Source: Roseiconus nitratireducens (GTDB taxonomy: Bacteria; Planctomycetota; Planctomycetia; Pirellulales; Pirellulaceae). Taken from it: a DNA stretch of 64,000 nucleotides. The stretch covers positions 372,001 through 436,000 of the forward strand of contig NZ_VWOX01000006.1 in assembly GCF_008629675.1 (NCBI RefSeq), written 5' to 3'. The notes beneath the pieces are model-generated. The model saw nothing but the letters and a program-made list of their open reading frames with translations. It was not told the origin of the DNA and ran no database searches. The translations under genes and the position numbers were made by a program. This document shows positions 27,368 through 37,217 of the stretch, piece by piece (positions within the stretch are counted from its first letter, which is position 1; each line of letters opens with the position of its first letter).

Positions 27368-29914
27368 TCAATTCCGGCCCCGTTCAGTCGGCATCCACCA
27401 GCGTGGAACACCGGTTTCATACAGCAACGTTTCTTCGGCGCGACAATCTGCGTCGCAGTTCCAACCGCAGTACAACAACGCCGACGGTTTCTTGTCCTCC
27501 GGCTTGAACGGCGGAGCGACCAAATACAGCGCCTGTCGCGAGCGTGTCATGGCGACATACAGCAAACACAACGACTCCGTCATCCGCCCCGCGGTGTCCT
27601 CACCGAACGCACGACGCCACCGCGGATCCAGAAAATGCCATGCCTGGCTGGTCAGGTACCGCGACATTCCCCGCGGCGGCGCCACCAACTCCGGCCGATC
27701 AGCGACGCACAGGGGTGGCCGGCCGGACAATCCGCCATCAAGTTCCGGAAGAAACACGGCATCAAACTCCAGTCCCTTGGACTGATGCACGGTCATCACG
27801 CGGACCGCGGCGGCACGGGGACGTTCCACCCGCTTCTGCCGGACCATCCGCACAAAATCGCTCAGCCGCGGCGTCGCATTCGGCTCGTACGCGATCGCCA
27901 GTTGCACCAATTGTTTCAACCGCGTCGCATCGCGTTGGTCACACACCGGGGCAACCATCGCAGCCAACTGGTGGACGGCGCGGGCGATCCCCCACTCGGT
28001 GACGAGGTCCCGCACGTACCGCGCGTTCAGGGTCTCCGATGCGCCCAGCGGCGAATTGGCAACGTGGTAGGCCCAACGGCCGTCCGCCGGATGTTCGCTC
28101 ATCATCAACGCCGACAGGACCAGTTCGACGGCAGCGGAATCCGTCAGCGGATTGCCGCCTTCCTGACTGACATCCACTTCCAGCTGTTCGAGCAGGTAGA
28201 TCAGCTGTGCGACCGCTTGATTGGTCCGCGTCAAAACACCGACCGACTTCTCGGGGCAGGCGCGATGCAGTTCCGCGATGCGCTCCGCCGCCAAGCGAAA
28301 ACAAGCCAGGTTTTTTTGGGCACTGTCGCGTCCCTCGATGGCCCGACAGGTTTCCATGCGAACGTAGCCGGGCAACGACGGATCCGAGGCGCTGTGCTTG
28401 GGGAATTGTTCGGTGAAAGCACGGATCGCACGCCCTTCGTCTACCGATTTGTCGGCGGAATCGCCATCTGCCTGGTCAGCCAGTGCGTGCCGCGAAAGGT
28501 GACCGAACGCCGCATTGACCGCGTCCATGATGATTGGACTGCTGCGAAAGCTGACATTCTGTTCCACGGTTTGGACGCCGGGCAACTGTTCGCACACCGC
28601 GTCAAAGATTTCCGCAACTCCGCCGCGCCATCCATAAATGGCTTGCTTCGTGTCACCGACGCAAAAGAATGATCGCCCGGCGGGTTCGTCAGGATCCCGG
28701 TTCCCGCTGGACTGCTCGCTCGACTGCTCGGCGGCCCGAACCGCAAACGGTCGCAAGACCTGCCATTGAGCCGGCGACGTGTCTTGAAATTCGTCCAACA
28801 GAACGTGGTCAATCGAACCATCCATGCGGCGGCTGAGCGTGGGGCCGTCGACGCCGGAGAATTGCCCCGCCAGTCGAACAGCGACATCGTCGAATCCCAA
28901 CAACCGAAGTGATTGTTTCAGCTGCGTGGCATGACGGTCGTACAACGCCAACAACTCTCCGGTGGCGCCATTTTGCGCGGCCAACACCGCCAGCGTCGCG
29001 GATCTCGCCGCGGCGTACAGCGTGCCCAATGCTTCATCCAAGCCGTCGGGCAGCACGGAACGCCCCAGTTTGGTGACTTCGCCGGTGCGTCGCGCGGTCG
29101 CGTAGTTCTTGATCAACGTTTCGCAGGTCAACGAATCGAAGTCACGGGCGTCGAGCAGATCCGCCATTGCATCCAACTTCTTTCGGACGGTCTTTTGCGG
29201 AGGATCGCACTGCCGGAATGCCGCAGCGGCGCGACTGAGGATGACGTCGTCCGGCTGCGTCGGCGCCTGCAAATCATTCCAAGCCTCTTCGCCCGCTTGC
29301 CGGCTAAGGGTGTAGGCCCCGGAGACCACCTGCAACAGCTCCCAAGCCACCGACCGTTTGGTTTCACCCTTGCTGAGCATCGCCAACAAGGTCGACAACT
29401 CCGACGGCCCCAGCGACGACACGACCGCACCGACGGCCCGCTCCCTGAGCCACTCTTCTTCAATCTCATCGGTCAATCGCCAGGCAGGCGGCAACTGAAG
29501 CTCGAACGGAAACGCCTTGGCAAGTTGTGTGAACAAACTGTCAAGCGTGCAGATCCGAACTCGATGGATTTCCGAAACCAGTTTCTTCAGCAGTTGCAAA
29601 CAGGCCCGGTTCGACAGGGAATCAATTCCCACTTGCTGCCGCAGAGTCTGCAGGGCCTCCGGTTGCTCGGGATCCGAGGCGGCCGCGAGAGACGACAGGA
29701 TTCGATCCAGAATCTCGCCGGCGGCCTTCCGGGTGAAGGTGGTTGCCAACACGGTTTCGGGCGCCGCGCCCTGAAACAAAATCTGCAACAGCCGGCCGGT
29801 CAACCGATACGTCTTTCCGGTCCCCGCCGACGCGCGGACTACCAACGGCGGCAACGTCAAATCAGAAAAGACGTCCCCGGCGTTCTGGACACCTTCTGCT
29901 AGCTCCGTGCTCAT
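27368..29914 (-). CDS. AddA/RecB-like UvrD-family helicase without nuclease domain
   Basis: An 848-residue SF1 helicase for double-strand break processing. Motif I is ASAGTGKTY near residue 29; Ia ATTFTRKAAGEI; II LLDEFQDTSPAQW; III VGDTKQAIYGWRGG; V VMTVHQSKGLEFDAVFLP; VI LLYVAMTRSRQALYLVAPP. AddA of Bacillus is about 1200 residues and ends in a PD-(D/E)xK nuclease; this protein ends about 65 residues after motif VI, so it has helicase but no nuclease. Its start (ATG 29914) overlaps the stop of the AddB-like nuclease gene by ATGA, so the two form one complex. The cut is then made by the partner only. A gene symbol is withheld because of the missing domain. Confidence 0.88.
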   Translation of the reverse strand: MSTELAEGVQNAGDVFSDLTLPPLVVRASAGTGKTYRLTGRLLQILFQGAAPETVLATTFTRKAAGEILDRILSSLAAASDPEQPEALQTLRQQVGIDSLSNRACLQLLKKLVSEIHRVRICTLDSLFTQLAKAFPFELQLPPAWRLTDEIEEEWLRERAVGAVVSSLGPSELSTLLAMLSKGETKRSVAWELLQVVSGAYTLSRQAGEEAWNDLQAPTQPDDVILSRAAAAFRQCDPPQKTVRKKLDAMADLLDARDFDSLTCETLIKNYATARRTGEVTKLGRSVLPDGLDEALGTLYAAARSATLAVLAAQNGATGELLALYDRHATQLKQSLRLLGFDDVAVRLAGQFSGVDGPTLSRRMDGSIDHVLLDEFQDTSPAQWQVLRPFAVRAAEQSSEQSSGNRDPDEPAGRSFFCVGDTKQAIYGWRGGVAEIFDAVCEQLPGVQTVEQNVSFRSSPIIMDAVNAAFGHLSRHALADQADGDSADKSVDEGRAIRAFTEQFPKHSASDPSLPGYVRMETCRAIEGRDSAQKNLACFRLAAERIAELHRACPEKSVGVLTRTNQAVAQLIYLLEQLEVDVSQEGGNPLTDSAAVELVLSALMMSEHPADGRWAYHVANSPLGASETLNARYVRDLVTEWGIARAVHQLAAMVAPVCDQRDATRLKQLVQLAIAYEPNATPRLSDFVRMVRQKRVERPRAAAVRVMTVHQSKGLEFDAVFLPELDGGLSGRPPLCVADRPELVAPPRGMSRYLTSQAWHFLDPRWRRAFGEDTAGRMTESLCLLYVAMTRSRQALYLVAPPFKPEDKKPSALLYCGWNCDADCRAEETLLYETGVPRWWMPTERGRN

Positions 29915-32799
29915 TCGTCCTCTCCCTCGCCGGACACCATCGCTTCTTGCAACAGCCGGCTGGCGACGCCGGTCTGCAGGATCATCGCGTAGTCGTCATA
30001 CAACACGCGACCGGTGGTCGGCGCGAAGTCACAGGCAAAAATGCGCCGCACACAATCTTCAATCAATTGCTTCGCTTCGTCCATCAGCGATTCGCCGAAG
30101 TCGGCCACGTTGACGCGAGTCTGCTCGGCTTTGTCACTGACATTAAAGTACCCCAATTGGACCTCGCGGGGGTCCGTGTCGATGCCCAAGGCGGGAATCA
30201 TCTGGCGATACAGCGGCAGTTGCAGATCGATCCACCGGATTTGTCCGCTGGCCGGGTCAGTCCGAAGGTGTTTCTTTTCCGGTTTGTGTCCGTGGGTTTT
30301 GTAGTCCAGAATTGCCCACCGACCGGTCGCCGCGTGATAGTCAATTCGATCCAGGCGACCGTGCAACGGCATCCGCTGGCCGTCCACGGTAATCGCAGCG
30401 CCTTTGTCTCCGTCGACGATGGCTTCGGTGTCATAGATACGCCAGCCTTCCGCGATGCGCACGGCTTGCGCGGCTGCAACGTGGCGAAGCCGCAACTCGG
30501 CCTGACGGATCTGCAACCGGACGGCACTCTCGGTGTGCCGGCCGTAGCGTTTGGCCGCGTGCTCATTGAGGTGATGTCGCAGTGCTTCAAAGATCTTCTG
30601 TTCGTCCGCTTCGTCCTTTTGATCCGAGACCCCGAAGTTTTCCAACGCGGCATGGACAAGGTCACCGAACTGATTTGCCGCAAGCTCGCGAGCCGAGTCG
30701 TCGACCGGCTTCAACTTTAACACGTGCCGAAGATAGAAACGGAACGGACACTCCAGGTACATTTTAAAGGCCGTGACACTCATTCCACGCACCGGACAGG
30801 TATCCAGTGTTACCGTCGGAAGAGGCAATTCGGTGCGTTTCGGCGCCGCGTCCCAGCGGGAATCTTCGTCCGGGCCGCGATCGTGTGCGGATCGATGGGA
30901 CAGAAGCCGAATGCGACGGGCAACGGTCTCCGGCCGCGCCGCGGCGACCAAACGGCTCGGCGGAGTCGGTGAACCGTCGGCGGCTGTCTTGCCGACCACG
31001 AAACAGATCTCCTTTCTGGATGACAGCATGACCTGCATCGCGAACACGTCGCGAGCGTAGCGCCGGTCGTTGTCGGACAATCGCAGTTTTGCCCGCAAAG
31101 ATCCGGGCAGGAAGGGATCGCTGGTCACTGCGGAGGGGACAAACGGATGATTCAGCCCACACACCACCATCGCCGGAGAGTCGTCCAGCGGAAGATCCAG
31201 CCAACCGCGGATCTGCACATCCTCGGCGGATTTGTCCCTCCCCACGCGAGCCTCAGCCAGCCGTCCGATCAACATGCCCATGGCTGACGAAGCCGACACG
31301 GCAACGTCCAGCCGGGAACTCAGCCGGCTGAAACGTCCCAGCAACTCTCGCACGTTTTCCAACGCGACCGCCGTCAAAGCTTTGTCCCCGTTGTCCCCCG
31401 GTTCGTTGTCACGGGGTTTGCTCGTCACCATGCCATCATAAAGACGGTCCAGACAATGGAGCAAACTTTCGCACCAATCGGCGATCGGTCGAGCTGCCCG
31501 ATCCGTTTGATCGACGGACAGGAATTCCGCCAGCCATTGGTCCACCCAGTCACGAACGCGCACCGCCGCGGGATAAGCATCGGCAATGCCACGGGGCAAC
31601 GGATGATCCAGCGACACCGGGAGGTGTTCCGACCTTAGCCGGTCCAGGTCAATCAAGAAGTCGGATTCGACCGATTGCAACTGCAGTTGTTCGCTCGCAA
31701 TTCGGTGGACGTCCGCGTGTCGGACCAGGGCCGCCAGCGCATCCCAACTGCGGCCGATCACCAAGCGACGAATGCATTCGATCAAACGCCCCACGGACGT
31801 CATGGAGACGTGCCAACCGATGTGCCGATACGTGCCGACCCCGTGGTCAAGCAGTTGCAACTCGATCGGCAAGACATGGGAGGGGTCCGTCACACCGATC
31901 GATACTTGATCAGGGGTGCGGTCAACCAAGCATTGTCGGACTCGACCGGACACGACCGATGCCGTGTCCGAAATGTCGGTCGCCGGAATCAGTTGGTCGT
32001 CTTCAATCGGCAACTCCCAATCCAGGAACGAAGACGTTTTGAATCGCCCCACCCAGTCGAATCGGTCCGACTGCTCGGGTGGCGCGGCGATGCAAGCGAT
32101 CACCTCCCCGTCCAGCTGATTCAACAACTGGACGATTGACTCATTCAAATCGCTCGTGCCGACCAATGCGATCGGGCGGTCGCTGCGCACGCGGCCAGCC
32201 GAAATCGCTTGTCTCCGTTCAACCAGCGGATCGCTCAGCGAGGCCGAACGCAATTCCCGCAGGTAAGCATCGAAGAGACCCTGCAGCAGTTCCCAACGGT
32301 TCCGGTCGGCGTCGCTGTCGGCGGCATCGACAACTTCGGCAAAGGAGACTCCATTGCTGGCCAAATCCTCCGACAGCCGCCGCAGGGTGCTGCCCAGCTC
32401 GATCCAGGCTTCCAACGACTCTCCCTCCGGCAAGACCGGCAACAAAGGCCGCAACTCGATCGGATCACGTCGCCGCAACACCCGCGTCCAGGCCAGCGTC
32501 TGCTCGAACTCGATCGCCGGAGTGCGGGACGGTTCGTACAACCTTTCGGGCAACTCCCCCGCCGTGATGATCGTCGGAAGATTGCCACGATCGGATTCCG
32601 GAACCGCCGCCTGCAGCAGCTGGCGGAACCGCAGTCGGGATTGGGCCGACGGCAACACGCAAACCCAATCGGAGAGCCGCCAGCGATGCCCCTCTCCCGC
32701 CTGGGATGCCAGATGTTTCACGGCCGCGGGAAGCAACGGCGCATCCCACCCCAGAAACACCCGTTGGCAGGCGAAATCCGGAAACAATTCAAGCGACAT
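29911..32799 (-). CDS. AddB-like PD-(D/E)xK nuclease
   Basis: A 962-residue AddB-type subunit. The N-terminal part is an inactive helicase-like fold without a Walker A (VFLGWDAPLLPAAVKHLAS stands where one would be expected). The C-terminal nuclease has GDLVHAALE (His about 716), GRLDRIDY (Asp about 817), AILDYKT (Asp 832, Lys 834) and LQLPLYRQM, a complete catalytic set. AddB and Cas4 hold a [4Fe-4S] cluster with one Cys before and three after the nuclease core; CPFRFYLRHVLKL at about 684 supplies the first, but the last three are missing, with only FACDF near residue 923. ATG 32799 was chosen; a GTG 32865 extends it by 22 weak residues. First gene of the repair operon. Confidence 0.85.
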   Translation of the reverse strand: MSLELFPDFACQRVFLGWDAPLLPAAVKHLASQAGEGHRWRLSDWVCVLPSAQSRLRFRQLLQAAVPESDRGNLPTIITAGELPERLYEPSRTPAIEFEQTLAWTRVLRRRDPIELRPLLPVLPEGESLEAWIELGSTLRRLSEDLASNGVSFAEVVDAADSDADRNRWELLQGLFDAYLRELRSASLSDPLVERRQAISAGRVRSDRPIALVGTSDLNESIVQLLNQLDGEVIACIAAPPEQSDRFDWVGRFKTSSFLDWELPIEDDQLIPATDISDTASVVSGRVRQCLVDRTPDQVSIGVTDPSHVLPIELQLLDHGVGTYRHIGWHVSMTSVGRLIECIRRLVIGRSWDALAALVRHADVHRIASEQLQLQSVESDFLIDLDRLRSEHLPVSLDHPLPRGIADAYPAAVRVRDWVDQWLAEFLSVDQTDRAARPIADWCESLLHCLDRLYDGMVTSKPRDNEPGDNGDKALTAVALENVRELLGRFSRLSSRLDVAVSASSAMGMLIGRLAEARVGRDKSAEDVQIRGWLDLPLDDSPAMVVCGLNHPFVPSAVTSDPFLPGSLRAKLRLSDNDRRYARDVFAMQVMLSSRKEICFVVGKTAADGSPTPPSRLVAAARPETVARRIRLLSHRSAHDRGPDEDSRWDAAPKRTELPLPTVTLDTCPVRGMSVTAFKMYLECPFRFYLRHVLKLKPVDDSARELAANQFGDLVHAALENFGVSDQKDEADEQKIFEALRHHLNEHAAKRYGRHTESAVRLQIRQAELRLRHVAAAQAVRIAEGWRIYDTEAIVDGDKGAAITVDGQRMPLHGRLDRIDYHAATGRWAILDYKTHGHKPEKKHLRTDPASGQIRWIDLQLPLYRQMIPALGIDTDPREVQLGYFNVSDKAEQTRVNVADFGESLMDEAKQLIEDCVRRIFACDFAPTTGRVLYDDYAMILQTGVASRLLQEAMVSGEGEDE

Positions 32800-33120
32800 T
32801 GGCGGGCGGCCGGTAGCGAACGGTGGGGAAAGTCGGCTGTCAGGTATCGCGCATTCGTGTGACACGTTTGGTCAATCGTATCGCGAAGGATGGATTTTCG
32901 TGACCCCGCACAGGCAGTTCAACCGCGCCAGCCGATTCGGCTGATACAGCCGGGCGAGACCGGAGAATCGTTAATGTCTTACCAAGCGGCATCCGATACG
33001 TAGACCATCGGACATGCGGTGCGCAGACATCGCGGTCTGCCGGTGTGCCAAGGCGGGCACATCGTTCCGCCCCGGAGACGGAATCACCGGAATCGAAGAC
33101 ACCGGAAGCAGAGACGCGGC
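32800..33120. other. Intergenic region between divergent repair operon and pilus-domain gene
   Basis: About 321 bases that should hold the promoters of the repair operon (-) and of the BON-domain gene (+). No hairpin, repeat or consensus promoter was identified. An in-frame GTG at 32865 and a TTG-type extension to 33019 fall in it but give Arg-rich sequence. Confidence 0.55.
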
Positions 33121-35511
33121 ATGCGTGAATTCATCGCGAGACACACCGAAGCGAACAACACCGACGTGACAAGATCGGCAAAGCGGGCAATCCTGGCTGC
33201 CTTGCTCCTTTCGTCGGGGGGGACCGCTGCGGCGCAAGCTCCAAGCGGGACCCTGATCCAAGCTCCGTCGGCCCGATCGCAGCCAAACGCCACGGTCACC
33301 CAACCGATCGGTATCGTGCGGGGCAACCCGTTCGTGACCGACACCCAATCCCAACCCGGCGCATCCGCTCATTCCGGTGTCCGTCTGAAAGCCGATGACG
33401 CTTCGATCGGATTCCAGCCGATCGCGTCCGGCAATCAGCCGCACGCGGCCCGGTTGGCGGATCATCCGATCACCATCACGCCATCACCCGCACCGGCAAT
33501 CCGCCACAATCCGTTCATCGCGCCGACCCCTTCGGAATCTGACGCGATCGCGCAAGAAACCTCAAAATTGCGGCCGTCTTCGGCACCGACGCTGGCGACC
33601 CCCAGTCGCCCGGCGCGATTGCTGCCTGCGGCGACGCCGGAACTTGGCTCAAACGTTTTCTCCCTGAGCGACTCCGGTGGTGACATGCCGACGGCGGACG
33701 ATCCCGCATCCCCGGAACCGATCGCTGCTCCGCAAGCGGGAACGACCGAGAACTCCACCCCGGAGACGCGGAACGCGTTCGCGAAGCACTACGGGGGACG
33801 CAACGCCGATTCCTCCCCGAAAGCAGTCTCACCAGAACGGATTGCGGTTCCCGGTCCCGCTGCGGTGATGCCGGTGACCGATGCCCGCGACGCTCAAACG
33901 CCGATCCGCGAGACACAGCCAATCTTCTTTTCGATGACCGACGGAACCGCCAACGCACAGAAAGGGGCGACGGAGACCGATGCGAGTCATGCCGAAGACG
34001 CGAGTCGTCCTTCGGATGCGCCGGAAGCATCGAGTGCTCCAGAAGCTTCAACGCACACGGCCCCCGTAGTGTCATCGGCTGAACAGGCCAAGGTGTTGCC
34101 GCGTGCAAAGCGTTCCCCGGTGCATCTGGCCCCGCCGACGATCCCGGTCAGCGCCGCCCCGGCATTTTCGCTTTCGGGATCAGATGACCCATCGAAAAAG
34201 CACACGCTTGCTCAACTGGACACTCCTGTGCAGTTGGCACCGATCGTCGACTTCAGCAAACCGCTGCAGAATTCACTGACCGATGGCGGTCCCAGCTCGC
34301 CCTCTGAATCAACGGCGAACGCGCCCCAAGTCGCCTCTGACGCAACGGCAGAAGGCCAGTCTCGGACCGACGAACCTCCGGCCGAGAAAGGCCGCGTCGC
34401 CGCGATGACTCCGCAACCGGCAGGTGAACCGCCGCGAATCACGCGCCCACGTCGGCAAGCCATCGCCGTGGTCACGCCGCCAATCGCCATCGAGAACGCG
34501 ACCGAAAAAGGCCAGACGTATCGGCCAGCCGTCGCCGCAGTGCTGCAAGATCCACTGACGAACCCGGGTTCAATGACCGGTCCGACGCCGCCGGAGGGCA
34601 TGGACGTGTTGCTGCCGGAACTGGATCCGGCGGAATCCATTGCCGCCGATGAGACCGTGCCGCCGAAATCGCCCGAACAAGATTTGTCGCATTTGGAAGC
34701 CGCCATCGCGGAAGCCGCTCCCCAGACGCAACGTCCTGAGGTGAGACCAGAGCTCCCGGCGCCCGTCCTACCCGCGCCGATTCCTCGCCCCGACGTTCCA
34801 CATCTCGCCGCTGAAGCACAACCCAGCCGGGAAACGCCCTTGCGGGATCCGGTACCGACACCCGCGTCGTCGCAGGTCGCCGGCGAAAGCAATCTGGGTA
34901 GCGGTTCGCCCGCCTCCCCGACGCTGGATGTTCGACCCAAGCACTTCGCCCGAGAGCCGGTCCATGGCCATTCGGCTGTGCCAGCCAAACTGGCCTCGTC
35001 GCGCAGCATGGCAACCGGTGCGGTCCAGCCGCCCCAACCGCCAACTTCCGACGCGCCCAAAAAGCCAGTGCGTCTGCAATTGGCGCGAGCTCAAGTCCGA
35101 TCGATGACCATCGGCGGACGGCTGCGACGGGTCAGCATCGCCAACAAAGACGTGTGCCAAGCATTCGCCTCCGGGCCCAATCAACTGAAATTGATTGGAA
35201 CCGGAACAGGTTCGACGGAATTGACCGTCTGGGCGGATGTGATTCCCGGCGAGCCCACTCGGATGCAAATCTTCCAGGTGGAAGTCGGCGACGACATGAG
35301 CTCGCACACCGATCGAATCGCCGATCAGACGGCTCTGCTGAATGATTCGATCGACAAGGCATTCCCTCAAGCGAGCGTGATTGTCACTCGCACTGAGAAC
35401 AACCTGGTGGTCTCCGGAGTCTGTGCCGACGAAGAAACGGCGATGCAGATTCTGCGCCTGGTGAGAAAAAGCTGTCTGGTTCCCGTCGTCGACGAACTGG
35501 AAACGCGTTAA
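33121..35511 (+). CDS. Exported Pro/Ala-rich protein with pilus-assembly N and BON domains, no secretin
   Basis: A 796-residue protein. The signal is in KRAILAALLLSSGGTAAAQA; ATG 33121 places it properly. Residues about 30-640 are a low-complexity Pro/Ala/Ser/Thr-rich stretch with repeated NPF words (GNPFV, HNPFI). The last 150 residues hold the T2SS/T3SS/pilus N domain found in CpaC/RcpA secretins (MTIGGRLRRVSIANKDVCQA, LIGTGTGSTELTVWAD) and then a BON domain (SVIVTRTENNLVVSGVCADE). The protein stops where the secretin barrel would begin. It may be a cell-wall-spanning anchor. A beta-barrel gene follows after 105 bases in the same direction. Confidence 0.82.
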   Translation: MREFIARHTEANNTDVTRSAKRAILAALLLSSGGTAAAQAPSGTLIQAPSARSQPNATVTQPIGIVRGNPFVTDTQSQPGASAHSGVRLKADDASIGFQPIASGNQPHAARLADHPITITPSPAPAIRHNPFIAPTPSESDAIAQETSKLRPSSAPTLATPSRPARLLPAATPELGSNVFSLSDSGGDMPTADDPASPEPIAAPQAGTTENSTPETRNAFAKHYGGRNADSSPKAVSPERIAVPGPAAVMPVTDARDAQTPIRETQPIFFSMTDGTANAQKGATETDASHAEDASRPSDAPEASSAPEASTHTAPVVSSAEQAKVLPRAKRSPVHLAPPTIPVSAAPAFSLSGSDDPSKKHTLAQLDTPVQLAPIVDFSKPLQNSLTDGGPSSPSESTANAPQVASDATAEGQSRTDEPPAEKGRVAAMTPQPAGEPPRITRPRRQAIAVVTPPIAIENATEKGQTYRPAVAAVLQDPLTNPGSMTGPTPPEGMDVLLPELDPAESIAADETVPPKSPEQDLSHLEAAIAEAAPQTQRPEVRPELPAPVLPAPIPRPDVPHLAAEAQPSRETPLRDPVPTPASSQVAGESNLGSGSPASPTLDVRPKHFAREPVHGHSAVPAKLASSRSMATGAVQPPQPPTSDAPKKPVRLQLARAQVRSMTIGGRLRRVSIANKDVCQAFASGPNQLKLIGTGTGSTELTVWADVIPGEPTRMQIFQVEVGDDMSSHTDRIADQTALLNDSIDKAFPQASVIVTRTENNLVVSGVCADEETAMQILRLVRKSCLVPVVDELETR

Positions 35512-35616
35512 GCGGGCAAACCATTTTCCAGCTCGCCGGTAAAGCGGCCGAGCCAAACCCATTCACCCATGATTCCACGCGGCATCGATCCGCTTTGTAA
35601 GTCCACGAGGTTCGAC

Positions 35617-36987
35617 ATGAACATCCGTCTGATCCACACCGTTCTCCGGCATCGTGCCGCCACGGTATTGGCGCTTGCAGCCACGGCCGCGATGAATCTG
35701 GGCGGTACGGTAACATCGGCGCAGTCGCTTGCGGACAGCCAGCTGATCGATGCCGAAGTTGCCAATGCGGCAGCATTCGGTCCGGGGCCGGCCGCAAGTT
35801 ACTCTGCCGGAACCGCATTCGGATTGTCGCCGGGAACGCGCGTCATCCAGGCATCGCAAGTACGTACCGCCGCGGATGTGACGCCCGGAAGGTCATCCGT
35901 AGCCGCACAACGTCCAAGCGGCCCACTGGCGCCCGGAACGATCGCCCAAGCCGTGGGCGTCAGCGACGCAAACGAGCGGGGCGCCATCGCTCAGGTCGGC
36001 TTTGGTTGCCGAAGTTGCTCCCGATCGAGTTGTAACGGCGGTTGCTACTCGGGTGGCTACTCGGGCGGCTACGCCGGTGGCTACGGAGCATCGATGAGCG
36101 GTGCCTCGTACGGATCGGCCTGTGGCGTGCCCTGCGATCCCTATTGCTACGTCACCGTGGAAGGGCTGTACATGAATCGTGGCGGCGACGACGGCTTCTC
36201 CTACACCCGCAACGTGGTCATGGACGACTTCGATTTTGAATTCGCCCCGCGGATCACGATCGGTCGTGTTCCCGACTGCGTCAACGGTTTCGAATTCACC
36301 TGGATCGGACAACTGGATTGGGACCGCAGCGTCTCGGTGGTGGATCCGGGTGAGGGAATCCAGTCCGTGTTGGTTGCCGCCGGCGACTTGGACCCCAGCC
36401 TGGTCGCTCCCTTCCAGAACTCCACCTATCAAGCACAGACCTACAGCAGCGAATACTCCAGTTTCGAATTGAACAAAACGTTGATGGGCTGGGACGTCGT
36501 GAAGCTGCTGATCGGAGGTCGGTACATCAATTTCGACGAGGACTACCGATTGACCGGTTGGGGAAACCCGGGCACCGGATTGATTACCAGCATGACTGAG
36601 AATGATCTGATCGGGGCCCAAGTCGGCGTTGACATGCTGTACCCGGTCGCACGGCACCTGTACACCGACCTGCGAGGCCGCGCCGGTGCGTACCTGAACG
36701 TCGCCGAATCGGACGTCCGATTGTACAACCAGGCCGAGTTGGCGATCCGAAACCAGGACGACGATGTCGAACTGGCAGGCGTGTTCGAAGGCGGTGCCGG
36801 ACTGCGGTTGCAATGCGGTGAGATGTTGTCGGTCCGCGTCGGCGGCGAAATCTGGTACATCGCCGGGTTGGCCACCGCGTCGGATCAACTGACGCCGCGT
36901 GTCACTGAGAACTTCGGTCGCAATGTCGACATCGACGACGACATCTTCTTCGTCGGTGTGACGGCGAGTGCCGAGCTGAGATTCTAA
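35617..36987 (+). CDS. Outer-membrane beta-barrel protein (BBP7-like)
   Basis: A 456-residue exported protein. ATG 35617 has GAGG seven bases upstream and starts a signal (VLALAATAAMNLGG). After a linker, a Cys/Gly/Tyr/Ser-rich patch (CRSCSRSSCNGGCYSGGYSG) precedes CDPYCYVTVEGLYMNRGGDD, the typical opening of planctomycete BBP7-like barrels. The rest is alternating amphipathic strands (DVVKLLIGGRYINFDEDYRL, LYTDLRGRAGAYLNV) ending in FFVGVTASAELRF, with the terminal Phe of outer-membrane barrels. It should be a porin-like or structural envelope protein. It lies 105 bases downstream of the BON-domain gene and may be co-expressed. Confidence 0.85.
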   Translation: MNIRLIHTVLRHRAATVLALAATAAMNLGGTVTSAQSLADSQLIDAEVANAAAFGPGPAASYSAGTAFGLSPGTRVIQASQVRTAADVTPGRSSVAAQRPSGPLAPGTIAQAVGVSDANERGAIAQVGFGCRSCSRSSCNGGCYSGGYSGGYAGGYGASMSGASYGSACGVPCDPYCYVTVEGLYMNRGGDDGFSYTRNVVMDDFDFEFAPRITIGRVPDCVNGFEFTWIGQLDWDRSVSVVDPGEGIQSVLVAAGDLDPSLVAPFQNSTYQAQTYSSEYSSFELNKTLMGWDVVKLLIGGRYINFDEDYRLTGWGNPGTGLITSMTENDLIGAQVGVDMLYPVARHLYTDLRGRAGAYLNVAESDVRLYNQAELAIRNQDDDVELAGVFEGGAGLRLQCGEMLSVRVGGEIWYIAGLATASDQLTPRVTENFGRNVDIDDDIFFVGVTASAELRF

Positions 36988-37217
36988 GGGCGTCGCGCCG
37001 CGGTTGCCCGACGAGGTAGCCACCGTCGCCAGGCGGTGGACCTGATCCCCGCCCCCTGTCATCCCGCGCCCGCTTTGGTGGCAAACAGGGCTTTTCTAGC
37101 AAACAGGGATTTCCTGGCGCTTTCCTGGCGAGCTTTGCTTGGGCACGGGTTTGCCACACGCCGGCACGGTCCGGCGAGGCTCTGACGGCGATGCCGGCCT
37201 TGATGGCAACCGGTGGA

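Noticed and set aside
35893..37062. 389-codon minus-strand frame opposite the beta-barrel gene
   Set aside because: No signal or domain; the plus-strand protein has signal, strands and terminal Phe.
37081..37130. Short direct repeats (GCAAACAGGG twice, TTTCCTGGCG twice)
   Set aside because: Only two copies of each and no dyad; too little to call a repeat element or array.
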